Below, piece by piece: positions 17,170 to 29,621 of a DNA stretch of 64,000 nucleotides. The notes beneath the pieces were generated by a model. The model made no database searches. It was not told the DNA's origin and worked only from the letters and a program-made list of their open reading frames with translations. The DNA lies in the NCBI RefSeq assembly GCF_004298145.1, contig NZ_SCRH01000006.1:1-64000 (forward strand), in the 5' to 3' direction. Every line of letters starts with the position of its first letter. The stretch's first letter is position 1. The position numbers and the translations under genes were made by a program. The stretch is from Mycobacterium sp. GTDB taxonomy: Bacteria > Actinomycetota > Actinomycetes > Mycobacteriales > Mycobacteriaceae.

Positions 17170-18321
17170 TCAGTTCGCCGCGCCGGCCGGCCGCGGGCCG
17201 CCGGTGTAGCGGGTCACCACCGGCCCCACGATCGCCATCACGAAAACGTAGGACGTCGCCAGTGCCGCGACGGCGGGCAGCGACTTGCCAGCCAATCCGA
17301 TGATGATCAACGAGAATTCGCCCCGGGCGATCAGCGCGGTGCCCGCGCGCAACTGGCCGCGCCGCGCCACCCCGTCGTGCCGGGCGGCGAAGATCCCGGT
17401 GGCCACCTTGGTCGCCGCGGTCACCGCGGCAAGCATCAGTGCCGCGGGAAGCATCGGAATCAGCTCCTGCGGATCCACCGCGTACCCGATCGCCAGGAAG
17501 AAAGTGGCGGCGAACAAATCGCGCAGCGGGCCCAATACCTGGCGGGCGCGCTCGGCCGTTTCCCCGGTCAATGTCAGGCCCACCAGGAACGCGCCCACGG
17601 CGGCCGAGATGTGCAGGGATTCGGCCAGTGCCGCCACGATCAGCGTGATTCCCAGCACCCGCAGCATCAGTTGTTCGGAGTCGGGATGTTCGACCAGCCG
17701 GTCCATGTGGTGGCCCCAGCGGTAGGAGACGGCGAACGCCACCACCAGCGCGCCCACCGCCACCACCATGCCGCCGACGGCCTGCAGCCAGCCGCCGCCC
17801 GCCGCCAGGACGGCGAACAGCGGCAGGTAGGCGGCCATCGCGAAGTCCTCGAGCACCAACACCGACAGCACCGCCGGCGTTTCCCGGTTGCCCAGCCGTT
17901 GCAAGTCCTCGAGCAGCCGTGCGATGACGCCCGACGACGAGATGTAGGTGACGCCGGCCAGGCCCAGGATGGCCACGCCGTCCAATCCCAGAATCCAGCC
18001 GGCGATCGCGCCGGGCGCGGCGTTCAGGACGATGTCGACGGCCGCGGACGGCAGGTGGTGGCGCATGCTGCTGGAGAACTCGGCCGCCGAGAACTCGCAC
18101 CCCAGGGTGAGCAGCAGCAGCACGACGCCGATGGGCGCGCTGGTGGTGATGAACTCCCCGCCCGCCGCCATCGGCAGGATCCCGCCATTGCCCAGCGACA
18201 GACCCGCCAGCAAATACACGGGTATGGGCGACAACGCGAATCGGCGTACGGCGCCGCCCAATACGGCCAGCGTGGCGAGAAGGACGCCGAGTTGTAGCAA
18301 CAGCGTCCCCGAGATTTGCAC
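17170..18321 (-). CDS. kefB: Monovalent cation:proton antiporter, CPA2/KefB type
   Basis: 383 residues with about 11-12 membrane segments. The CPA2 core shows GCEFSAAEF, the conserved LVLEDFAMAAYLP on the discontinuous helix, and LTLTGETAERARQVLGPLRDLFAATFFLAIG. There is no attached TrkA-N domain; the regulatory TrkA-C module is the separate gene four bases upstream, so the two probably form one complex that exchanges K+ or Na+ for protons. Orthologue of Rv3236c. Ion specificity cannot be read from sequence. Confidence 0.9.
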   Translation of the reverse strand: MQISGTLLLQLGVLLATLAVLGGAVRRFALSPIPVYLLAGLSLGNGGILPMAAGGEFITTSAPIGVVLLLLTLGCEFSAAEFSSSMRHHLPSAAVDIVLNAAPGAIAGWILGLDGVAILGLAGVTYISSSGVIARLLEDLQRLGNRETPAVLSVLVLEDFAMAAYLPLFAVLAAGGGWLQAVGGMVVAVGALVVAFAVSYRWGHHMDRLVEHPDSEQLMLRVLGITLIVAALAESLHISAAVGAFLVGLTLTGETAERARQVLGPLRDLFAATFFLAIGYAVDPQELIPMLPAALMLAAVTAATKVATGIFAARHDGVARRGQLRAGTALIARGEFSLIIIGLAGKSLPAVAALATSYVFVMAIVGPVVTRYTGGPRPAGAAN

Positions 18322-18325
18322 CGGC

Positions 18326-18808
18326 TCAACCTTTGTCGATAATTTGCTCGACGCTGGCGATGCCGTCTTCGGTGCCGATCACGATCAGAACATCCCGGGC
18401 ATGCAGCACCTCCGCGGGGCCCGGTGAGGCGAGCACTTGCTCGTTGCGCACGATAGCGACGATGGACGCCCCGGTGCGGGTGCGGGCGCGGGTGTCTCCC
18501 AGCGGATGGTCCACGAAGGGGCTGCCGGGCAGGATGTGCACCTGCCCCGTCTCGAGCCCGGGTATCTCTCGGGCCAGCTCGGTGAACCGCTCGGCGATCC
18601 GGGGCGCCCCCAGGATCTGGGCCACGGCCTCGGCCTCCTGGTCGCTGAGGTGCAGCAGCGGCCGGGCCTCGTCAGGATCCTCGCGGGTATAGATGACGAT
18701 GTCGAAATCGCCGCTGCGCCGCGCGATGATGCCGATGCGATCGCCGTTGCGATCGGTGAATTCGTAGCGAAGACCGACCCCGGGCAGCAACACCTCCTTG
18801 ACATCCAT
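18326..18808 (-). CDS. TrkA-C domain regulatory subunit of the KefB-type antiporter
   Basis: 160 residues. The N-terminal half (LLPGVGLRYEFTDRNGDRIG, VIYTRED) resembles the KhtT/Rv3237c domain and the C-terminal half is a RCK_C/TrkA-C fold with GASIVAIVRNEQVL and LIVIGTEDGIASVEQI. TrkA-C domains bind small ligands such as c-di-AMP in other bacteria. It ends four bases before the kefB start on the same strand, so the genes form a two-gene operon like KhtT-KhtU of Bacillus. Binding of a specific ligand here is untested. Confidence 0.88.
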   Translation of the reverse strand: MDVKEVLLPGVGLRYEFTDRNGDRIGIIARRSGDFDIVIYTREDPDEARPLLHLSDQEAEAVAQILGAPRIAERFTELAREIPGLETGQVHILPGSPFVDHPLGDTRARTRTGASIVAIVRNEQVLASPGPAEVLHARDVLIVIGTEDGIASVEQIIDKG

Positions 18809-18869
18809 GCCGTCAATCCTGACAGGTCGCGGGGCGCGCCGTCGGCGGACCGCCGCGCCTACTCAGAAG

Positions 18870-19634
18870 TTAGTGCAGCTCCGCCGGTTGGGTCGGGTCC
18901 CGGCGCGGCCGGTGTCCCAGCGGCAGCAGCATCGGCACCCGGCGACGGTAGTCGCGGTACTGGTCACCCAGCGCCTCGATCAAGTCGTGCTCTTCCAGAT
19001 GGGTGGCGACCAGGATGTAGCCCGTCATGGCGACCGAGAAGAGCAGGTGCCCGGCCGTCATGGTGGGCACCGCCCAGAAGACGATGACGAAACCGAACAT
19101 CAGCGGGTGACGCATCAGCCGGTAGAGCATCCGAGCGTGAAAACCTACGTGCGTGTACGGTTTTCCGCGCCACGCCAGATACACCTGGCGAAGGCCGAAC
19201 AGGTCGAAGTGGCTGACCATGAACGTCGCGGCCAGCGCGATCGCCCAGCCGAGCCAGAACAACGTCCACAGCACCAGGCGCCCCGCCGGCAGCCGCACCT
19301 CCCAGATGACGGCCGGCATCGTCCGCCATTGCCAGTAGAGCAGCGCCAGCACGACGCTGGACAGCAACACGTAGGTGCTGCGCTCTATCGACGCCGGCAC
19401 GAATCGTATCCACCATGTCTTGAACGACGGCCGCGCCATGATGCTGTGCTGGACGGCGAACACGGCCAGCAGCGCGATGTTGATCAATACGGCCTGACCG
19501 ATGGGCGATGAGAGCCCGTGATCGACGGTTCGCGGCACCCAGAAGTTTCCCAGGAAAGCCACGAGATAAAGGAATGCGGCCAGAAAGAGCAGGTAAGCGG
19601 CGGCGCCGTAGCCGACGATCAAGAATCGCTTCAT
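18870..19634 (-). CDS. mddA: Methanethiol S-methyltransferase MddA
   Basis: 254 residues and five or six membrane helices with the isoprenylcysteine methyltransferase-like C-terminal motif RHPLMFGFVIVFW and EEHDLIEALGDQYRDYRRRVP. MddA methylates methanethiol to dimethyl sulfide with SAM; the M. tuberculosis protein of this locus (Rv3238c) belongs to this family. I start at MKRFLIVGYG, where family members begin; a Met twelve codons upstream is also in frame but lacks a ribosome-binding site. A NnrU-like reading is the alternative family label. Confidence 0.8.
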   Translation of the reverse strand: MKRFLIVGYGAAAYLLFLAAFLYLVAFLGNFWVPRTVDHGLSSPIGQAVLINIALLAVFAVQHSIMARPSFKTWWIRFVPASIERSTYVLLSSVVLALLYWQWRTMPAVIWEVRLPAGRLVLWTLFWLGWAIALAATFMVSHFDLFGLRQVYLAWRGKPYTHVGFHARMLYRLMRHPLMFGFVIVFWAVPTMTAGHLLFSVAMTGYILVATHLEEHDLIEALGDQYRDYRRRVPMLLPLGHRPRRDPTQPAELH

Positions 19635-19806
19635 TAGCTGATTGTGCACCTCATCGGTGCTTTTGAACATGGGGCGGATGCCTCATTTTCGGCCGTGGTC
19701 GACACGTTTTCGGCCGCGCCCTCGAGTTAGCTGGGAACCGGGTTCACCAGCCCGTGCTGCAGCGCGTACATGCCGGCGCCGATACGGATGCGGCCTGAAT
19801 CCGGCG

Positions 19807-19863
19807 CCGAATGTGCGGCCTGCCGCACCTTCGGTGCCGAGTGTGCGACCAGCCGCACACTCG
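19807..19863. terminator. Two tandem palindromic hairpins downstream of secA1
   Basis: Hairpin one pairs CCGAATGTGCGGC (19807-19819) with GCCGCACCTTCGG (19822-19834), one mismatch. Hairpin two pairs CGAGTGTGCG (19838-19847) with CGCACACTCG (19854-19863) perfectly around six bases. They start 18 bp past the secA1 stop on its coding strand. The same sequence family follows sahH at 29578-29607, so it is a dispersed repeat that probably works as a terminator. Confidence 0.65.
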
Positions 19864-19880
19864 AGTGGAAGATCGGCTCG

Positions 19881-22709
<2,829 letters not shown>

Positions 22710-22773
22710 AGCTATGTCCTCTACGGATCGGAGTCTTTGGCGACACCCATCCTAGGTGACGTCGCTCTTTGGA

Positions 22774-22835
22774 CGCCGAACGTCGACTTGGTGCGCCAGT
22801 TTGGCTGGAATCCCGCAGTAAGTCGACGTTCGGCG
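22774..22835. terminator. 16-bp perfect inverted repeat after hpf
   Basis: CGCCGAACGTCGACTT (22774-22789) is the exact reverse complement of 22820-22835, separated by 30 bases. It begins 12 bp past the hpf stop, so it could end hpf transcription before secA1. The CGTTCGGCG arm is shared with the structures near 10.84 kb and 47.0 kb, pointing to a dispersed palindromic element. Confidence 0.55.
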
Positions 22836-22846
22836 GGATAACGGGA

Positions 22847-23530
22847 TCAGCCCAGTCGGATCAGCCCGTAGTCATAGGCGTGCCGCCGATAGACCACGCA
22901 CGGCCGTTCGGTGTGCTTGTCGTGGAACAAGAAGAAGTCGTGCCCGACGAGCTCCATCTCGTAGAGCGCGTCGTCGACCGTCATCGGCGTGGCCGGATGC
23001 TCCTTGGTCCGCACGATCCGTCCGGGTTCGTGGCCTGACTCCACGCCGTCGTGCTCGGCCGGCACCTCGGACGCGCCGCGCGCCGGTTCGGGCGGCGGCA
23101 CCGCGGTGGCGGCTGCCAGCGAGACCGGCGTCTTGTCGCCGTAGTGGACCTTACGGCGGTCCTTGACCCGGCGCAGCCGGCTCTCCAGTTTGTCGACCGC
23201 GGACTCGAACGCCGCGTAGAAACTCTTGGCGCAGGCCTCCGCCCGGCTCACCGGGCCGCGGCCGCGGGCAGTGATCTCCACGCGTTGACAGGATTTGCGC
23301 TGCCGCCGGTTGGGCGCGTGCTTGAGCTCGACATCGAAAAGGTAGATGGAGCGATCGAACCGCTCGAGGCGGGCGAGTTTTTGCGAGACGTAAAGACGGT
23401 AATGATCGGGGATTTCTACGTTGCGGCCCTTGAACACAACTTCGGCGGTGGCTGTCGGTTGGGCTTGCCCATCGGTAGTGGAAGACGGTTGGTCCAGAAT
23501 CTGACCGGAATCCACGGATAGCCTTGACAT
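22847..23530 (-). CDS. hpf: Ribosome hibernation promoting factor, long form
   Basis: Long HPF dimerises 70S ribosomes or keeps them inactive in stasis. The 227-residue protein has the N-terminal S30AE domain (VVFKGRNVEIPDHYRLYV to KVHYGDK) and the C-terminal dimerisation domain ending FFLFHDKHTERPCVVYRRH. The start MSRLSVDSG matches M. tuberculosis Rv3241c; an upstream in-frame ATG adds eleven unconserved residues. A short linker rich in Ala/Pro/Glu joins the domains. Position beside secA1 is conserved in actinobacteria. Confidence 0.93.
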   Translation of the reverse strand: MSRLSVDSGQILDQPSSTTDGQAQPTATAEVVFKGRNVEIPDHYRLYVSQKLARLERFDRSIYLFDVELKHAPNRRQRKSCQRVEITARGRGPVSRAEACAKSFYAAFESAVDKLESRLRRVKDRRKVHYGDKTPVSLAAATAVPPPEPARGASEVPAEHDGVESGHEPGRIVRTKEHPATPMTVDDALYEMELVGHDFFLFHDKHTERPCVVYRRHAYDYGLIRLG

Positions 23531-23837
23531 ACGTGACAACTCGTTTCTCTTTACACGTCGCACGCGCCCTGCGTGCCCGGCTGGCTAATGCGCCGACGAG
23601 GTGAGAGCGGTTCGAGACTGGCTACCGCCGCAGGCTGCCCGCCGGTGCAAGGTGTCGATTACTCACCCCCTTCCCGCAAGTGGGCCTCAACCTGGAAATA
23701 TGCCGACCAGTGAGTCATGAACGTTGTTTTCGACGTTAGCTCGTGTTCGCCTACCGATGCCACTAATTTCGCCGAGCTGTTGCGTGTTCTTCACAACCTC
23801 TTGGCCGGTTCACGGGTTTGGCGGAGCCGCGGCCGAT
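23531..23837. other. 307-bp intergenic region between hpf and comF-like gene
   Basis: No protein-coding frame here looks real: the short frames are without ribosome-binding sites and have no recognisable product. The region must hold the hpf promoter reading leftwards. AACGTTGTTTTCGACGTT near 23721 is a weak dyad. I see no strong terminator, tRNA or repeat from the families found elsewhere in the window. Confidence 0.5.
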
Positions 23838-24470
23838 TCACACGGCCGCGATCGCCAGCACCGCGGCGACCCGAACCCCCGCGGCGTGCAGGACGCGCAC
23901 CGACTCTCGCGCCGTCGCCCCGGTGGTGACGATGTCATCGATGACCATGACGTCGGCGCGCGGCGGCCGGCCCCGCAGCACGACCCGGCCGGTGATGTTG
24001 CGTTCGCGCGCCGCGGTGCCCAGGCCCACCGAGTCGCGGGTTAGTGCCTTGATACGCAATACCTTGGCGACCGCGATTTCCGGATGCTGCGCCACCGCGG
24101 CGCGCGCCAGCTGGTTGACCGGGTCGCCGCCGCGCCGGCGCGCGGCCGAGCGCCGGGTCGGCGCGGGCACGATGGTCAGCGGGGTCTCGACGATCCCCCA
24201 CGACAGCAGCCGGTGCACCCCGACGGCCAGCGCGCTCGCCAGCGGTGCGACGAGATCGGCGCGACCGTGTTCTTTGAGTGCCAGGATCGCCTGCCGGCGG
24301 GCGTTGGCGTAGCGGCCGAGCGCGAACACCGGGACCTCGGGGTCGATGCGCGGGTTCACCACATGCGGCTGATCGGCGGCCACCGACAGCTCGGCGGCGC
24401 ACGCTTCGCACCAGCGGGACGACGGCGCCCCACAGCCGCCGCATTCGGCCGGCAGGAACAGGTCGAGCAT
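23838..24470 (-). CDS. ComF-family phosphoribosyltransferase-like protein
   Basis: About 210 residues. The N-terminus has the ComF zinc-ribbon (ECGGCGAP and WCEACAAEL) and the C-terminus the PRTase loop VMVIDDIVTTGAT with a PAPTRRSAARRRGG segment. ComF aids DNA uptake in naturally competent bacteria; its role in mycobacteria is not established. I start at MLDLFLPAEC, where homology begins; an ATG ten codons upstream is also in frame. Orthologue of Rv3242c. The upstream side is occupied by the 55-bp tandem repeat. Confidence 0.85.
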   Translation of the reverse strand: MLDLFLPAECGGCGAPSSRWCEACAAELSVAADQPHVVNPRIDPEVPVFALGRYANARRQAILALKEHGRADLVAPLASALAVGVHRLLSWGIVETPLTIVPAPTRRSAARRRGGDPVNQLARAAVAQHPEIAVAKVLRIKALTRDSVGLGTAARERNITGRVVLRGRPPRADVMVIDDIVTTGATARESVRVLHAAGVRVAAVLAIAAV

Positions 24471-24507
24471 GGCACCCAGTGTGGTGGTTGGGGGTGACAT
24501 GCCCGAG

Positions 24508-24634
24508 CGCCACTAACCCGACGGTGGCGACCCGCTGCACCCGGCTACACCGCCCTGGCGATCGCCACTAACCCGGCGGTGGCGACCCGCTGCACCCGGC
24601 TACACCACCCTGGCGATCGCCACTAACCCGGCAG
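24508..24634. repeat. 55-bp tandem repeat between lpqB and the comF-like gene
   Basis: Two full 55-bp units and a 17-bp partial third begin at 24508, 24563 and 24618 with CGCCACTAACCCG. Each unit holds a GGCGATCGCC palindrome at its boundary and CGCCAC/GTGGCG arms that can form a hairpin. The lpqB TAG stop (24623-24625) lies inside the partial third copy. It belongs to the same family as 14044-14125 and 40470-40577. Confidence 0.88.
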
Positions 24635-26380
24635 TACCGGCGCCGCCCCCGGCATCGTCAACCCGGGCACCTGCGACCAGCCCTGCTGACCATCGGCCGA
24701 CGGCGAATACTGCAGCACCCCTTCGGGACCCGCGACGTAGGCCGTGGACGGACTGGCCACCACCGTCGTCACCGGCATCTGCAGGCCACGCGCCGGCGCG
24801 TCGGAATTCACGCCGTCGATGTTCACATACGAGACCGGATGGTTGGCGTCGGTGCGGGTCACCACGATGTCGTCGCCGGTGCGCCAGGACAGCGACACCA
24901 CCGAATTGCCCAACCCGAAGCCCAGCCGGCGGGGATACGTCAGGGCGTACTGCCCGGCCTGGGTCTGCTCGACGCTGGCGAGAATCACCTGGCCGCCGAT
25001 CACCAACGCGGCGCGCGTGCTGTCGCGGGACAGCTGCAGGTCGGTGATCGGCCCCGGGAAGCGGGTGGCCACCGCCACCGAATCCACCGGAATACGCGCG
25101 GGTTGCCCCGACGCCGGCTCCTGGATCGCCCGCAGCACGTTGTTGCCGTCGACCACCACCCAGACCACGTCGTCCAGCGACCAGGTGGGCCGCGACAGGC
25201 TGTGTCCGTCGGCGGACTGCACCGCCTCCGCGCCCAGATCACCGATCCACAACGAAGCGGCCATGTCCGGAGCGCCGCGGTGCAACGTCACCACGGACGC
25301 CACCTCCCGGCCGCTGCGCGACAGCGCGGCGCCGGTCTGGTCGCCCATGCGCCCGAACGCGCCGGGCACCATCGTGGTGTGCTGCCCGTCCAGCGACACC
25401 AGTGAGCCGTTCACCAGGGCATGCAGCCCGGCGCCCGCGCCGTCGGCGACCCCGGGGTCGGTGGCGGCGACATCGGAGGTGGTCCACCCGTCGCGGAACC
25501 GGTCGTCCAGCGGCGCGCCGTCGGCGCTGATCACGTACGGGCCCCTGATATCGGCCCGGGCGAGGGTCCAAATGATCTGCGCCGCAACCAATTGCCGACT
25601 GTGCGGGTCGGTGGTGGAAAGCTTCTCCAAATCGACGCGCGCGCCGCCGTAACCGCGCCCGATCCCGTTCTTGCCGCCGTCGGCCCGGGTCACCGGCCCG
25701 CGCAGCCGCAGCGGCGGCGCGAGCAGATTGCGGACCGTGCGGGCCATCTCGGGCCGCGGCCCGGCGATCAGCTTGGAGACCAGCTCGGTGGCCAACTGGT
25801 CGTGGTCGGGCACCGCGACGTAACGCGGATCGGGAACCACCGTCTTGCCGGTCGGATCGGCGAAGTAGAGCGTGTTGCGTTTGTAGGTCGCCTGAAACTG
25901 CTGCCAGTCCAGGAACACCCCGTTGGGCAAGCGGTCGATCCGCCAGCCGCCGGAAGTCTTGACCAATTCGATCGGCCCCGGGTCGGGCAGCACGCCCTCG
26001 GCGGTCTCGAACACCCCCATGTCGGACAGCGAGCCCAGGATGTCCGCTCGCATGGTTGCCGAAACACGTTCGGCCGCACGCGTTTCGACGAACACGACAT
26101 GGTCGATCAACAGCGCGCTACCGGCGTCGTCCCAGGCGTTGGACGCCGACTGGGTGAGAAACTGCCGGGCGGCCAGGTGCCGGTTCGCCGGATCGGCTGT
26201 GGCCTTGAGGAATTCGCGCAGCAGCACGTCGGGGTCCATGCCCGGGGTCGGCTTGGGCAGGTTCGACGGCGCCGGCCGCTCGACGGTGCCGATCGCCTGC
26301 GGCGCCGACGAGCTGGGCACCCCGGCGCAGCCGGCGAGCAGCACGGCCAGCATCAGCAGGCCCAACAGGCGCCGCATCAC
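24623..26380 (-). CDS. lpqB: Lipoprotein LpqB, MtrB partner
   Basis: 585-residue secreted lipoprotein: a hydrophobic signal segment and lipobox LAGC with Cys18, a GerMN domain (roughly 150-280) and a C-terminal beta-propeller-like domain. In mycobacteria LpqB binds the MtrB sensor and modulates MtrA phosphorylation. The start overlaps the mtrB stop by four bases (ATGA), so it is translated with mtrB. The last codon lies in a dispersed repeat. Met1 or Met2 could start the protein. Orthologue of Rv3244c. Confidence 0.95.
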   Translation of the reverse strand: MMRRLLGLLMLAVLLAGCAGVPSSSAPQAIGTVERPAPSNLPKPTPGMDPDVLLREFLKATADPANRHLAARQFLTQSASNAWDDAGSALLIDHVVFVETRAAERVSATMRADILGSLSDMGVFETAEGVLPDPGPIELVKTSGGWRIDRLPNGVFLDWQQFQATYKRNTLYFADPTGKTVVPDPRYVAVPDHDQLATELVSKLIAGPRPEMARTVRNLLAPPLRLRGPVTRADGGKNGIGRGYGGARVDLEKLSTTDPHSRQLVAAQIIWTLARADIRGPYVISADGAPLDDRFRDGWTTSDVAATDPGVADGAGAGLHALVNGSLVSLDGQHTTMVPGAFGRMGDQTGAALSRSGREVASVVTLHRGAPDMAASLWIGDLGAEAVQSADGHSLSRPTWSLDDVVWVVVDGNNVLRAIQEPASGQPARIPVDSVAVATRFPGPITDLQLSRDSTRAALVIGGQVILASVEQTQAGQYALTYPRRLGFGLGNSVVSLSWRTGDDIVVTRTDANHPVSYVNIDGVNSDAPARGLQMPVTTVVASPSTAYVAGPEGVLQYSPSADGQQGWSQVPGLTMPGAAPVLPG

Positions 26381-28059
26381 AGGGTCCTCTCGGCGTGCTC
26401 ACGCTGGAGCTGCGAGCGTTCCTTGCGCTCGGGTCCACCGGCCTGCGGGGCGGGTTGCGGAATCGGCTTCATGGGCAGCGGGCTGGTGGTGACCTTGTGA
26501 CCGCGCACCAGCGGAAGCGTCAACCGGAAGCACGAACCGTCGCCCGGTTCGCCCCACGCCTCCAGCCGGCCCTGGTGCAGCCGCGCGTCCTCGATGCTGA
26601 TCGCCAGGCCGAGCCCGGTGCCGCCGGACCGGCGAACCCGCGAGGGGTCCGCACGCCAGAACCGGCTGAACACCAGCTTCTCCTCACCCGGCCGCAACCC
26701 GACCCCGTAGTCGCGCACGGTGACGGCGACCGTGTCCTCGTCGGCGGCCATCCGGATCTTGACCGGTTTGTGCTCGGCGTGGTCGATGGCGTTGGCGATC
26801 AGGTTGCGCAGGATCCGTTCCACCCGGCGGGTATCGACCTCGGCGATCACCTCTTCGGTCGGCAGGTCCACCTGCAGTTCGATGCCGGCGTCTTCGGCCA
26901 GATGCCCCACATTGCCCAGCGCGCTGCGCACGGTGGTGCGCAGGTCGACAGCCTCGACGGACAGCTCGGCGACGCCGGCGTCGTGCCGGGAGATCTCCAG
27001 CAGGTCGTTGAGCAGCGACTCGAAGCGGTCCAGCTCGTTGACCATCAGCTCGGTGGAGCGCGCCAGCGTCGGGTCGAGGTCCGCGCTGTGGTCGTAGATC
27101 AGGTCGGCGGCCATGCGCACCGTGGTCAGCGGGGTGCGCAGCTCATGGCTCACGTCAGAAGTGAAGCGGCGCTGCAGGTTACCGAACTCCTCCAGCTGGG
27201 TGATCTGACGCGACAGGCTTTCGGCCATGTCGTTGAACGACATCGCCAGCCGCGCCATGTCGTCCTCGCCGCGCACCGGCATACGTTCCGACAGGTGCCC
27301 TTCGGCGAACCGTTCGGCGATGCGCGACGCCGAGCGCACCGGCACCACGACCTGGCGCGACACCAGCAGAGCGATCCCGGCGAGCAACACCAGCAGCACC
27401 GCGCCGCCGGTGATCATGGTGCCGCGCACCAGCTGGATGGTGGCCTGTTCGTTCTTCAACGGGAAGATCAGGTACAGCTCCAGGTTGGCCACCTGCGAGG
27501 ACGCCGGGGTGCCGACGATCAGCGCCGGCCCCGAGAACCCATCGGTGTGCACGGTCGCGTACTGGTAGGACGCCTGACCGGCCTTGACGAAGCCGCGCAA
27601 GGAATTGGGCACCTGGTCGACGGGTCCGGCCGTGGTCGCGGCGCGCGGGCCGTCGCCCGGCACCATCAGCACCGCGTCGAACGCGCCGGCCATCCCGGCG
27701 CCGGAGGCCGGATCGGTCTTGGAGGTCAGCGTGTTGCGGGCCAGCTGGAGGCTGCTGTCCAGCGAGCGCGCCTCTTCGCCGTTGACGATCCCACCGACGG
27801 TGGTGCGCGCCCGGTCGATCTGCTCGATCGCGGCCTTGACCTTGACGTCGAGCACGCGATTGGTGACCTGACTGGTCAACACGAAGCCGAGCGCCAGGAT
27901 GACCGCCAGCGACAGCCCGAGCGTCAGCGCTACGACCCGCAACTGCAACGAGCGGCGCCACGCTACGGCTACGGCGCGACTCACGGCCCCCACGCCGCGA
28001 GTCATGGGGCCGGAGCGCCCCCAGCGGCTCCGAGTGCGTCGCCGGGAGCCCCAGATCAC
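26377..28059 (-). CDS. mtrB: Sensor histidine kinase MtrB
   Basis: 560 residues: membrane segment at about 42-64, an extracytoplasmic domain, a second segment at about 213-234, HAMP ([19 protein letters not shown]), HisKA with His305 in [10 protein letters not shown], and a HATPase domain with NLIANAIDH and GGTGLGLAI. It phosphorylates MtrA and coordinates cell-wall hydrolase genes, replication and division. The C-terminal tail after residue 510 is Pro/Lys-rich. It follows mtrA and overlaps lpqB. Orthologue of Rv3245c. Confidence 0.97.
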   Translation of the reverse strand: MIWGSRRRTRSRWGRSGPMTRGVGAVSRAVAVAWRRSLQLRVVALTLGLSLAVILALGFVLTSQVTNRVLDVKVKAAIEQIDRARTTVGGIVNGEEARSLDSSLQLARNTLTSKTDPASGAGMAGAFDAVLMVPGDGPRAATTAGPVDQVPNSLRGFVKAGQASYQYATVHTDGFSGPALIVGTPASSQVANLELYLIFPLKNEQATIQLVRGTMITGGAVLLVLLAGIALLVSRQVVVPVRSASRIAERFAEGHLSERMPVRGEDDMARLAMSFNDMAESLSRQITQLEEFGNLQRRFTSDVSHELRTPLTTVRMAADLIYDHSADLDPTLARSTELMVNELDRFESLLNDLLEISRHDAGVAELSVEAVDLRTTVRSALGNVGHLAEDAGIELQVDLPTEEVIAEVDTRRVERILRNLIANAIDHAEHKPVKIRMAADEDTVAVTVRDYGVGLRPGEEKLVFSRFWRADPSRVRRSGGTGLGLAISIEDARLHQGRLEAWGEPGDGSCFRLTLPLVRGHKVTTSPLPMKPIPQPAPQAGGPERKERSQLQREHAERTL

Positions 28060-28129
28060 CGCCGGCGCTCTCCCCCGCGAGCGGGAGATACCCCCACCCT
28101 GACGCGACGCTCTACAACGTCGCCCCTGG

Positions 28130-28816
28130 TCACGGAGGTCCGGCCTTGTAACCCACTCCTCGAACGGTCAACACCACGGTCGGGTTCTCAGGGTCTTTCT
28201 CAACCTTGGCCCGCAGACGCTGGACGTGCACGTTCACCAGGCGTGTATCCGCCGGGTGACGATAGCCCCACACCTGTTCGAGCAGCACATCACGAGTAAA
28301 CACCTGACGCGGTTTGCGCGCCAACGCCACCAGCAAGTCGAACTCCAGCGGGGTCAGGGAGATCTGCTCGCCGTTGCGCGTGACCTTGTGCGCCGGCACG
28401 TCGATCTCGACGTCGGCGATGGACAGCATCTCGGCGGGCTCGTCGTCGTTGCGCCGCAGCCGCGCCCGCACCCGGGCCACCAGCTCCTTGGGCTTGAACG
28501 GCTTCATGATGTAGTCGTCGGCACCCGACTCGAGGCCCAGGACCACATCGACGGTGTCGGTCTTGGCGGTCAGCATCACGATCGGCACGCCCGAATCGGC
28601 GCGCAGCACCCGGCACACGTCGATGCCATTCATGCCAGGCAACATCAGGTCCAACAACACCAGATCGGGGCGCAGTTCGCGCACCGCAGTCAGGGCCTGG
28701 GTGCCGTCACCGATGACCGCAGTGTCGAAACCCTCCCCACGAAGCACGATGGTGAGCATCTCGGCTAGCGAAGCGTCGTCATCGACGACCAAAATCCTTT
28801 GCCTCATGGAGTCCAT
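28130..28816 (-). CDS. mtrA: Response regulator MtrA
   Basis: Essential OmpR-type regulator of cell division, wall remodelling and dnaA-linked genes. 228 residues: receiver domain with phospho-acceptor Asp56 ([10 protein letters not shown]), Lys at MKPFKPKEL, and a C-terminal winged helix ([35 protein letters not shown] positions). The start [14 protein letters not shown] matches the family; the frame runs further upstream without conservation. The sequence appears almost identical to M. tuberculosis MtrA, fitting strong purifying selection. 70 bp separate it from mtrB. Confidence 0.98.
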   Translation of the reverse strand: MDSMRQRILVVDDDASLAEMLTIVLRGEGFDTAVIGDGTQALTAVRELRPDLVLLDLMLPGMNGIDVCRVLRADSGVPIVMLTAKTDTVDVVLGLESGADDYIMKPFKPKELVARVRARLRRNDDEPAEMLSIADVEIDVPAHKVTRNGEQISLTPLEFDLLVALARKPRQVFTRDVLLEQVWGYRHPADTRLVNVHVQRLRAKVEKDPENPTVVLTVRGVGYKAGPP

Positions 28817-28896
28817 GGTGTCACCAGATCGGGACAAATTTGGGGCGCCACACGGGCGTTTCTTCTTCGATAGGGCCAAATCGTGACAAATCTGTG

Positions 28897-29529
28897 CTAT
28901 CTGGCCGCCAAAGTGGCGGCCAGACGACCCGGATCGACATCTTTGTCGACGACCAGCCAACGGCCTCCCCAGCCCGCGGACGCCAGTTCGGCGTAGACCG
29001 CGCCCGTGCGTTGCTGAAGCCCGTCGTCGCGTTCGTAACTGTCGCGCGCCCGGCCCGGATCGGCTTCGGCCCGGCTGCGCGCGCGCTGCCCGGCCAGTTC
29101 GGCCGACACCGCCAGCAGCACCTGCCAGTCCGGCGCGGGCAGCCCCAATCGCTGGTATTCGAGCCCGTGCACCCAGGCGACCGCCGGCCCGGCCGCGTCC
29201 TGGTGCAGGCGGGCGGCGGTGTAGGCCGCGTTGGAGGCGACGTAGCGATCCATGATCACGACGTCGTGGTCGCGGCGCAGCCCCTCGATGTGCTCGACCG
29301 CGGCGGCGCGGTCGAGTGCGAAGAGGGTTGCCATCGCGTAGACCGACGACGCCAGGTCCCCGTGCTCGCCGTGCAGGGCCTCGGCCGCGATGTCGGCCGT
29401 CACCGATTGCCCGTACCGCGGGAAGGCCAGCATGGCCACCGACCTCCCGACCGCGTCAAACGCCGTGCGCAGCCCTTCGGACAGCGTCCGCTTGCCGGCG
29501 CCGTCGACGCCTTCGATCGCGATCAGCAC
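28897..29529 (-). CDS. tmk: Thymidylate kinase
   Basis: Phosphorylates dTMP to dTDP, essential for DNA synthesis. 210 residues with P-loop EGVDGAGKRT (6-15), the DRYVASNAAYTAAR substrate motif and a lid region. Mycobacterial thymidylate kinases are distinctive in their P-loop and Mg use. It lies between sahH and mtrA on the same strand, as in M. tuberculosis (Rv3247c). 80 bp separate its stop from the mtrA start, which is enough for a separate mtrA promoter. Confidence 0.96.
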   Translation of the reverse strand: MLIAIEGVDGAGKRTLSEGLRTAFDAVGRSVAMLAFPRYGQSVTADIAAEALHGEHGDLASSVYAMATLFALDRAAAVEHIEGLRRDHDVVIMDRYVASNAAYTAARLHQDAAGPAVAWVHGLEYQRLGLPAPDWQVLLAVSAELAGQRARSRAEADPGRARDSYERDDGLQQRTGAVYAELASAGWGGRWLVVDKDVDPGRLAATLAAR

Positions 29530-29577
29530 GGCGCGAGCCTAGCGCCCGCCGAATGTGCGGCGGGCCGCCCCCTCGCC

Positions 29578-29607
29578 GCCGAATGTGCGGCTGTCCGCAC
29601 ACTCGGC
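29578..29607. terminator. GTGCGG palindromic hairpin downstream of sahH
   Basis: GCCGAATGTGCGG (29578-29590) pairs with CCGCACACTCGGC (29595-29607) with one mismatch around four bases. It lies 15 bp past the sahH stop on that strand. A decayed relative begins near 29548. The sequence matches the pair of hairpins after secA1 at 19807-19863. Confidence 0.65.
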
Positions 29608-29621
29608 GACCGGCGCGGGGC

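Noticed and set aside
26395..28299. 634-codon open frame opposite mtrB
   Set aside because: Arg/Gln/Ala-rich translation with no domain, antisense to mtrB, expected from third-position GC bias.
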